Shown: positions 6,896 to 10,834 of the stretch, piece by piece
Layout: every line of letters starts with the position of its first letter
How positions within the stretch are numbered: the first letter of the stretch is position 1
Assembly: GCA_964477085.1 (NCBI GenBank)
Contig: CAYZDF010000078.1
Coordinates: forward strand, 1 to 10,834
DNA from: Dichloromethanomonas sp964477085
Lineage (GTDB): Bacteria > Bacillota > Desulfitobacteriia > Desulfitobacteriales > Syntrophobotulaceae
DNA length: 10,834 nucleotides
Reading direction: 5' to 3'
Program-made: the position numbers and the translations under genes
The notes under the pieces: generated by a model
The model's database searches: none
What the model was told of the DNA's origin: nothing
What the model saw: the letters and a program-made list of their open reading frames with translations, nothing else

Positions 6896-7393
6896 CTATT
6901 TATTATCTACTGTTTCAAAATAATCCTGGATAAGTTTTATGCTTTCGCGGGCGGCTTCTCCTATCTTCTCAGCTGCGAAGCCCATGGTTGTCCTGTTGTT
7001 GGAATCCATCTCCATAAGTCTTAGTCCGACCTGCGACTGGAAATTATTCAGAGCAATGATTATCTGGCTCATATCGCCCATTATCTTGTGGATCTTTTCA
7101 ATTGGTCCGTACAAAAAGAGAGCTGTGAGATCAGCAATACCAAACCCTGCCGAAATAACCGAGTGAAGGATCCTCTCCTCACCCCGAAAAGCATAAAAAA
7201 GCGGAACACATAATAGGAGTATACCGAGAATGAACATTACTACAGAAAGAAATACAATAACCCAATAGGATGTTGCAAGCTTTCTTCTAAGCCTGTTAAG
7301 ATCACCCTTTCCATCCTTTAGGATTCCCTGCAGATACTTTGTAAGGAATATATTGGCATCTTTAATCTCCTCGGTAGTCAACATCAGCGACAT
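6896..7393 (-). CDS. Two-helix membrane protein with C-terminal coiled-coil region
   Basis: The 165-residue protein has a polar helical N-terminus (1-40), two predicted transmembrane helices (about 44-69 and 76-98, separated by the short charged loop RGEER) and a long amphipathic C-terminal helix (100-160). With a basic RLRRK just before helix 1, both ends probably face the cytoplasm. The plan (helix, membrane hairpin, coiled coil) resembles the two-helix membrane domains described beside TRADD-N-like and trypsin-type effectors in bacterial conflict systems; this is an architectural likeness, not a sequence match. It is the first gene of the 7393-4084 cluster. ATG at 7393 is the first good start; no clear promoter box was seen in the 109 bases before it. 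Confidence 0.7.
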   Translation of the reverse strand: MSLMLTTEEIKDANIFLTKYLQGILKDGKGDLNRLRRKLATSYWVIVFLSVVMFILGILLLCVPLFYAFRGEERILHSVISAGFGIADLTALFLYGPIEKIHKIMGDMSQIIIALNNFQSQVGLRLMEMDSNNRTTMGFAAEKIGEAARESIKLIQDYFETVDNK

Positions 7394-7502
7394 GACATCA
7401 GATATTTAAGGTTAGAAACAGACTATCAATACATCGTAAAGTTCCTAACACTAATCGAAACGAAAGCAATAAATGATGGAGATAATTGGGAAGAAGGGGG
7501 AA

Positions 7503-7715
7503 TTACCGGGAATTATTGGGAGATTTCAGATCATTGGAATCAGAATCGGGTTTACCGAGTTTATCATAGATCTCCAACTGATCTTTTGGAAATATAAGGC
7601 CCTTCTCCAGCCTGATATTCTTTTTAAGTAACATCCGGCTGAATGTCTTCCTGCAGATACCGTACTCATCAGCCATCTGCTGCTTTGTCTTTACACCGCT
7701 ATTATGTATTACCAT
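7503..7715 (-). CDS. Small helix-turn-helix DNA-binding protein
   Basis: The 70-residue protein is built around a helix-turn-helix (about 10-35: KTKQQMADEYGICRKTFSRM, then LLKKNIRL) followed by GLIFPKDQLEIYDKLGKP. Small Bacteroidota proteins with exactly this plan (an EYGxxRxTF helix, then a G-I/L-I-x-P-x-x-Q-x-x-I-Y-D-K-L-G ending) are common next to accessory genes. Their role is usually unassigned but presumably regulatory. It lies between the hip operon and the protease cluster, reads in the same direction as both, and has its own strong promoter. The last ~14 residues (SDSNDLKSPNNSR) are a polar tail. The start ATG at 7715 has no obvious Shine-Dalgarno. Confidence 0.75.
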   Translation of the reverse strand: MVIHNSGVKTKQQMADEYGICRKTFSRMLLKKNIRLEKGLIFPKDQLEIYDKLGKPDSDSNDLKSPNNSR

Positions 7716-7772
7716 AGTGCTGACGCAGAAGAAAAGGCGACTTGATTATTATTACAGTTTACTGACTATCAA

Positions 7773-7803
7773 CAAAGTTAAGAAACAGAATCTCACAAGT
7801 CAA
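7773..7803 (-). promoter_or_regulatory. Bacteroidota-type promoter of the small HTH gene
   Basis: On the minus strand TAACTTTG (7780-7773) matches TAnnTTTG exactly, with a TTG (7803-7801) 20 bases upstream, the preferred spacing. Transcription should begin near 7768, giving a leader of about 53 bases before the ATG at 7715. This makes the HTH gene independent of the hip operon, whose last stop codon is about 155 bases upstream. Apart from this promoter, the 7716-7959 spacer shows nothing recognisable. Confidence 0.6.
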
Positions 7804-7959
7804 GTTTTTCTTAGAAATAAATGAGGTGAACTCTACTACGCTGTTAGCCAGATACCAGAAACCGAAAATAGTCATGGCAACAACGAGGTTATAACTGAAG
7901 CGGATGGCTGTATCTATGCGCAAAGGAGCCGCTTTGGGGGATGGCCTTTCAGTTTGGTG

Positions 7960-8904
7960 TTATACTAAATTTAGTTGCATATATCTGGATTCCAGGGTTT
8001 TTATGTATTCAGATTTCATCTCGTCGGGCAAGAAAGATTTTTCAATCCACTCAAAAGCTTTTGGTTTGTTTGCTACCAGCCTTTTGAAGACACCATCAGT
8101 CTGCCTGTCGGTCAGATCAAGATTCTGTGCCAGGCTGACAAAGTTTTTCCGGGTTAGATTTCTCTTTTTACCATCGAGTGTAAGGGCAGTTTCTTCAGTG
8201 TCTTCAGGTAATACTATTGCAACGTTTAATAAATCGTAAGCCGGAGCCAGAACCCATCCGGAACTGCCCCTGATCATCGAGAAATTTTTAAGATGCATAT
8301 CATTATTGCCCGTTAAGAAACAGAACAACACCAACTCGAAATAGAGGATCTTATCAAGCAGCGTATTCTCTGAATAGCTGTGTAAAGCCTTTCCCACCCT
8401 TTCCAATGAGCTTCTGTACTTATCGAAAGCTTCAGTGATCTGGAACATATCAAGCATATGAATTTTGTAGCCCTTTTCGGTTCTGTCAACACGCTTTGCT
8501 ATGTATGACAATTCGCCTGAAGCCAGTCTTATCAGACTCGAAGGGACAACAGAAATATTGAATGCTTCTGCAATGCGCATGGTTAAATGCTCATTTTGCG
8601 GGATTTCGGGATATCTTTCAGTCGGGGGTTTTAAAATATAGTTACCGCCCAGAGCTCCGACCACAGTTAATCGTGGTCCGGTATTATTTATTGCTGCTTT
8701 AACCAACGACATTGATAATTTGGCCTGTACCCCCGGAATTGTAACACTGCGTTCCACTACATCCCTTGCCAGCTCTGACATCTGATCGATCGAATATGGA
8801 ATTACGGGAGGTATTGCGGTTCCAAAGAAAGCCTGCGAACATCTCTTATGCAGATCATTTTCGCCGTTAAGAGGTTCATAACAATATAAACACCTATCCG
8901 ACAT
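7960..8904 (-). CDS. hipT: HipT/HipA-family serine/threonine kinase toxin
   Basis: This is the kinase part of a split HipA: 314 residues from the preferred ATG at 8904 (322 from 8928; numbering below uses the longer form). It begins with a Cys-rich stretch (CLYCY...KRC, Cys13, 16, 30). Then come the Gly-rich loop TIPGVQAKLSM (63-73), the ATP-binding Lys100 in YILK, the catalytic loop GNNDMHLKNFS (207-217; Asp210, Asn215) and the metal-binding APAYDLLN (228-235; Asp232). All active-site residues are present, so the enzyme looks intact. HipA phosphorylates glutamyl-tRNA synthetase and HipT tryptophanyl-tRNA synthetase, halting translation; the target here is unknown. In the loop the position of the second HipT autophosphorylated Ser is Pro65, and Thr63 fills the first. 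The gene overlaps the hipS-like gene by 11 bases, favouring the 8904 start. Confidence 0.9.
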   Translation of the reverse strand: MSDRCLYCYEPLNGENDLHKRCSQAFFGTAIPPVIPYSIDQMSELARDVVERSVTIPGVQAKLSMSLVKAAINNTGPRLTVVGALGGNYILKPPTERYPEIPQNEHLTMRIAEAFNISVVPSSLIRLASGELSYIAKRVDRTEKGYKIHMLDMFQITEAFDKYRSSLERVGKALHSYSENTLLDKILYFELVLFCFLTGNNDMHLKNFSMIRGSSGWVLAPAYDLLNVAIVLPEDTEETALTLDGKKRNLTRKNFVSLAQNLDLTDRQTDGVFKRLVANKPKAFEWIEKSFLPDEMKSEYIKTLESRYMQLNLV

Positions 8905-9229
8905 CGTTTTCGTGAATTGGTACAACACTTACCGCTCCGATGCAATTCCGGCAGCATGCCAGAAGCAATCCCATACGGTCATTCTTATTAATCTTCCAGG
9001 TTTCTGATGCTATATCCAGCAGCCATCCTTCGGGTATCAACCCTTCAAAAAAGGGGAATAAACGCTTATCGGTGAACGGTTCTGAGGTAACCGGCATAGT
9101 AAACGTTATGAAGTCGGTTGGATACTCTTCTGCATATCCGGCGTCGTACTGAAAGAGATAATCACCCTCATTGGTTTCAGTGAGTAACCCGGCAAGGCGA
9201 TCGTTATAATATACCTTCGCCTGTCTCAT
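8894..9229 (-). CDS. hipS: HipS-like (HipA N-terminal domain) protein, probable antitoxin
   Basis: The 111-residue protein is the free-standing HipA N-terminal subdomain (couple_hipA family). It opens with a short beta unit (AKVYYNDRLAGLL), then FTMPVTS, and carries the signature FFEGLIPEGWLLDIAS (60-75) and the ending CIGAVSVVP (96-104). In the three-gene HipBST system of enteropathogenic E. coli the equivalent protein HipS, not HipB, neutralises the kinase; from memory, a HipS tryptophan enters the kinase active site. Trp69 in PEGW is at the matching place here. It overlaps hipB by four bases (ATGA) and hipT by 11, so translation is probably coupled and keeps subunit ratios fixed. Confidence 0.88.
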   Translation of the reverse strand: MRQAKVYYNDRLAGLLTETNEGDYLFQYDAGYAEEYPTDFITFTMPVTSEPFTDKRLFPFFEGLIPEGWLLDIASETWKINKNDRMGLLLACCRNCIGAVSVVPIHENDVG

Positions 9230-9435
9230 TTGTCAAGTTCTTTACTGTTAACCGGGGCTAACTCGTGTCCGAACATCATCAGCACCAGATTGACTTTATC
9301 CAGATTGAGGTTCGTCTGTCCCTGCTCTATTTTTCGTACCACCGTTAAGGCGACACCAGCGCGTTCAGCAAATTGCTCCTGTGTCAGGCCTGCCATTTTT
9401 CTGCGTTCCTTAACAAATTCAGCCAACCTGTTCAT
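9226..9435 (-). CDS. hipB: HipB-type XRE-family repressor
   Basis: The protein has 69 residues from the preferred ATG at 9435. It is almost entirely an XRE/HipB helix-turn-helix: RLAEFVKERRKMAGLTQEQF, then AERAGVALTVVRKIEQGQTN and LNLDKVNLVLMMFG. In hip systems this protein dimerises, represses its own operon and binds the kinase complex. A longer frame starts at 9474, but that ATG lies upstream of the predicted transcription start (about 9457), so the shorter form is chosen. It is the first gene of a hipB-hipS-hipT order identical to E. coli HipBST, ending in an ATGA overlap with hipS. Three matching dyads upstream are its probable binding sites. Confidence 0.88.
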   Translation of the reverse strand: MNRLAEFVKERRKMAGLTQEQFAERAGVALTVVRKIEQGQTNLNLDKVNLVLMMFGHELAPVNSKELDK

Positions 9436-9533
9436 TATATGCTTTTTGATATAATTATGAGCAAATATAATCATTTATATGCAATTAGATATATTTTTAG
9501 TATATTTTATTATTTTATATGCTTGTAGATATA
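9436..9533 (-). promoter_or_regulatory. Triple HipB-type operator, TATAT-N8-ATATA, 40-base spacing
   Basis: Three 18-base sites lie at 9436-9453, 9476-9493 and 9516-9533 (offset exactly 40 bases twice). Each reads TATATGC, three to four variable bases, then GATATA, so each has TATAT and ATATA arms around eight bases. The second and third sites are identical over 20 bases except for three central positions. The geometry (5-base arms, 8-base gap) is that of the E. coli HipB operator TATCC-N8-GGATA. The first site touches the hipB start codon, the second covers the region just upstream of the -7 box, and the third lies 40 bases further out, towards the divergent abiEi gene. Confidence 0.75.
9462..9469 (-). 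promoter_or_regulatory. -7 box of the hip operon
   Basis: TATATTTG on the minus strand is an exact TAnnTTTG match. It lies in the gap between the first and second operators, so transcription should start near 9457 with a leader of about 22 bases to the hipB ATG at 9435. No TTG at the right distance is seen, because the second operator occupies that place. The promoter may depend on the -7 box alone and be fully occluded by bound repressor. Confidence 0.55.
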
Positions 9534-9555
9534 ATTGCCAAGGGCACGGAGTATG

Positions 9556-9584
9556 GGGAAAAGGGCCTGCGGCCCGCTCAGGGC
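9556..9584 (+). repeat. GC-rich extragenic hairpin repeat, copy B
   Basis: This is the second copy of the 29-base unit at 2055-2083 (25 of 29 identical). The hairpin is GGGCC-TGC-GGCCC. It sits in the divergent spacer between the hip operator array and the abiEi promoter, in otherwise very AT-rich DNA. Because it lies between two divergent promoters it cannot serve as the terminator of a flanking gene, which supports a mobile or REP-like origin. Confidence 0.55.
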
Positions 9585-9624
9585 AATTGGCGTCCGGTGG
9601 CGATTAAATGTTATTGGGTTGGTA

Positions 9625-9657
9625 TTGGGGTTTGGTTTATATTTTTGAGTACATTTG
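9625..9657 (+). promoter_or_regulatory. Promoter of abiEi, implying a leaderless mRNA
   Basis: TACATTTG (9650-9657) is an exact match to TAnnTTTG, with TTG (9625-9627) 22 bases upstream. The box ends only four bases before the ATG at 9662, so transcription should begin at or beside the start codon. Just upstream, TATTGGGTTGG (9612-9622) and TATTGGGGTTTGG (9623-9635) form an imperfect tandem repeat overlapping the TTG, a plausible place for autoregulation. Confidence 0.6.
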
Positions 9658-9661
9658 CACT

Positions 9662-10432
9662 ATGAGTACAGATGTATCATCAAAAATAAACCAATTGCTT
9701 CAAAAAATGCCTTCGGGGGCATTGTTTTTCTCGTCGTGGATGAAAGATAACGGCATCTCGTATGAACTGCAAAGGCGATACCGTGATTCAGAATGGCTGA
9801 CGCCCCTTGGAGCTGGTGTAATGGTGCGAACCGGGGAAAATCCATCAATATATGGCGCTTTATCGTCGCTGAATATGCAAACCGGAAAACATTTTTATGT
9901 TGGTGGGTTGTCGGCCCTGGGGCTGGCTGGATATACACATTATGTTCCGACGGGAAGACCGGTTGTGTATGTTGGGTACCCTAAAGGTGAATGGGTTCCT
10001 GCCTGGCTCAGAAACCATGACTGGGGTGTAGACCTATTGTTTGTCACTTCGGCCTACTTCGATTTGGATACCGGCATGACTAAAATGAATCAGGGTGCAT
10101 TTGAAATACTGGTTTCCACGCCGGAACGAGCGTTTATGGAATGCCTTTACCTTGCTCCCAAACAATACAACCTCATGGATTTATATCATGTAATGGAACA
10201 ATTAACTACACTTCGTCCTGACACGGTTCAAGCACTGCTGGAGCAGAACACATCTGTAAAAATAAAGCGTTTGTTTTTGTATATGGCGGAAAAAGCCGGA
10301 CATGCATGGTTCGGAGAGCTGGACTTGAAGAAAGTAAGTACAGGGAGTGGGAAACGGGAAATAATAGCCGATGGAGTGTATGATAAAAAATACCAAATTG
10401 TAATCCCCGAGGAGTTGAAAAATTATGAATAG
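9662..10432 (+). CDS. abiEi: AbiEi-type antitoxin of a type IV toxin-antitoxin system
   Basis: The 256-residue protein from the ATG at 9662 (MSTDVSSKINQLL) matches the AbiEi_3 antitoxin plan. It has an N-terminal winged-helix region (about 5-60) in which SSWMKDNGIS and LQRRYRDSEWLTPLGAGVMV stand out. The AbiEi core follows: HFYVGGLSALGLAG, PVVYVGYPKGEWVPAWL and VSTPERAFMECLYLAP. Such proteins repress their own operon through the N-terminal domain and counteract the AbiEii nucleotidyltransferase through the rest. A longer frame from 9608 is rejected because it begins upstream of the predicted transcription start. The toxin gene overlaps its stop codon by 8 bases but is truncated. The antitoxin itself looks full-length and intact, so it is likely still expressed without its native toxin. 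Confidence 0.88.
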   Translation: MSTDVSSKINQLLQKMPSGALFFSSWMKDNGISYELQRRYRDSEWLTPLGAGVMVRTGENPSIYGALSSLNMQTGKHFYVGGLSALGLAGYTHYVPTGRPVVYVGYPKGEWVPAWLRNHDWGVDLLFVTSAYFDLDTGMTKMNQGAFEILVSTPERAFMECLYLAPKQYNLMDLYHVMEQLTTLRPDTVQALLEQNTSVKIKRLFLYMAEKAGHAWFGELDLKKVSTGSGKREIIADGVYDKKYQIVIPEELKNYE

Positions 10433-10481
10433 CCTTTATAAAGAACAGGTTAAGCTTTTACTTCGACCAAGAGGTGAATAG
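10425..10481 (+). pseudogene. abiEii: Truncated AbiEii toxin gene, first ~13 codons only
   Basis: An ATG overlapping the antitoxin stop (ATGAATAG) reads MNSLYKEQVKLLLRPRGE and then stops at TAG (10479). The first 13-14 residues are the typical opening of Bacteroidota AbiEii nucleotidyltransferases (MNSLYKxQVxLLLR), which normally continue for about 270-300 residues with a GGTxLN and D-x-D active site. None of that is present in any frame before the convergent gene at 10538. A frame entered by a one-base shift stays open to 10524 (ending RLRHYFGMEDLADN) but does not look like the AbiEii C-terminus I know. A deletion with its junction near 10465 is the simplest reading. Confidence 0.7.
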
Positions 10482-10537
10482 GTTGAGACATTACTTTGGG
10501 ATGGAGGACCTAGCAGATAATTAATGTTTGTTAGCAT

Positions 10538-10834
10538 TTATGCCATTCTTTTTTGTTCTTCGCTTGCCTGTATTAGTTTGTTTAATCTCGATAGACGGGT
10601 TTCTTCCTGCTTTGCGCTCATTATCCAGCGAAGGACTGCCTTTCGGTAGGATGGTGCCTGATTACTGAAAAAGTCCCACGCACCCGGATTTGCCTTAAAA
10701 ATCTGATCATAGCCATCAGGGAGCAGGGTTGGATCATTTTCAAAACTATATATTCCTGATTTTGAATCCTTTCGCTTACTATAAGCTTCAAGTCCTGCTT
10801 CTGTCATCAGTCCTTTCTGTGTGAGCTCTTCTAC
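10538..10834 (-). CDS. YdeI/OmpD-associated (OmdA) family protein, N-terminus beyond window
   Basis: The C-terminal 98 codons are visible and the frame is open to the right edge (VEELTQKGLMTEAGLEAY at the boundary). Recognisable elements are GLMTEAGLEAY, FFSNQAPSYRKAVLRWIMSA and TRLSRLNKLI, the conserved C-terminal half of the OmdA/YdeI family (about 190 residues in full). Members are often annotated as bacteriocin-protection or OmpD-associated proteins, but the biochemical role is unsettled. The internal Met 10 codons into the visible part is not the real start, because conserved family sequence continues upstream of it. It converges on the truncated toxin with 56 bases between them. Confidence 0.88.
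   Translation of the reverse strand, partial: VEELTQKGLMTEAGLEAYSKRKDSKSGIYSFENDPTLLPDGYDQIFKANPGAWDFFSNQAPSYRKAVLRWIMSAKQEETRLSRLNKLIQASEEQKRMA

Noticed and set aside
7904..8239. Open frame of 111 codons on the plus strand
   Set aside because: It lies opposite the end of the hipT gene and its translation is Ser/Phe/Val-rich as expected of an antisense shadow.
9226..9474. Longer hipB start at 9474
   Set aside because: That ATG lies upstream of the predicted transcription start (about 9457) and inside the operator array; the conserved HTH begins after the Met at 9435.
10462..10524. Open tail ending RLRHYFGMEDLADN as the AbiEii C-terminus
   Set aside because: It does not resemble the AbiEii endings I know; it may be unrelated sequence joined at the deletion.

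Overview
The window looks like chromosomal DNA of a member of the Bacteroidota, probably from an uncultured or environmental lineage. The evidence is promoter-like TTG-N(17-23)-TAnnTTTG signals upstream of several genes, weak Shine-Dalgarno sequences, AT-rich spacers, a hipB/hipS/hipT-type split toxin locus, and a small helix-turn-helix protein of a type I associate with this phylum. No rRNA, tRNA, CRISPR array, insertion sequence or integrase was recognised. All homology statements come from motif recognition, not database searches.

Layout: (1) bases 1-808 (minus) hold the first half of a lipoprotein M81 (MlrC-like) metallopeptidase, in visibly GC-richer DNA than the rest. (2) 809-3572: a GC-rich extragenic repeat, an AbiEi-like antitoxin-type protein (1145-1900) with no intact toxin partner, a second GC-rich repeat, and a 476-residue protein ending in a SEC-C zinc motif. 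(3) 3573-4083 is essentially gene-free and carries a 35-bp-period tandem repeat. (4) 4084-7393 (minus) is a co-oriented cluster. In transcription order it encodes a two-helix membrane protein, a beta-rich protein with a central hydrophobic Gly/Ala segment, a trypsin-like serine protease with a long N-terminal extension and a duplicated C-terminal module, and a small unknown protein. A small HTH gene (7503-7715) with its own good promoter lies just upstream. (5) 7960-9435 (minus) is a compact three-gene hipB-hipS-hipT-type toxin-antitoxin operon with overlapping genes. Its promoter sits among three TATAT-N8-ATATA operators spaced exactly 40 bp apart. (6) Divergently, 9662-10432 (plus) encodes an AbiEi-type antitoxin with a promoter so close that its mRNA should be leaderless. 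The overlapping AbiEii toxin reading frame is cut off after about 13 recognisable codons. (7) 10538-10834 (minus) is the C-terminal half of a YdeI/OmpD-associated (OmdA) family protein.

The most interesting signals are the triple 40-bp-phased HipB-type operator array, the two AbiEi-type antitoxins that both lack an intact toxin, and the uncharacterised protease/membrane-protein cluster. That cluster has the composition expected of a membrane-linked proteolytic response or conflict system, but nothing in the sequence proves this.
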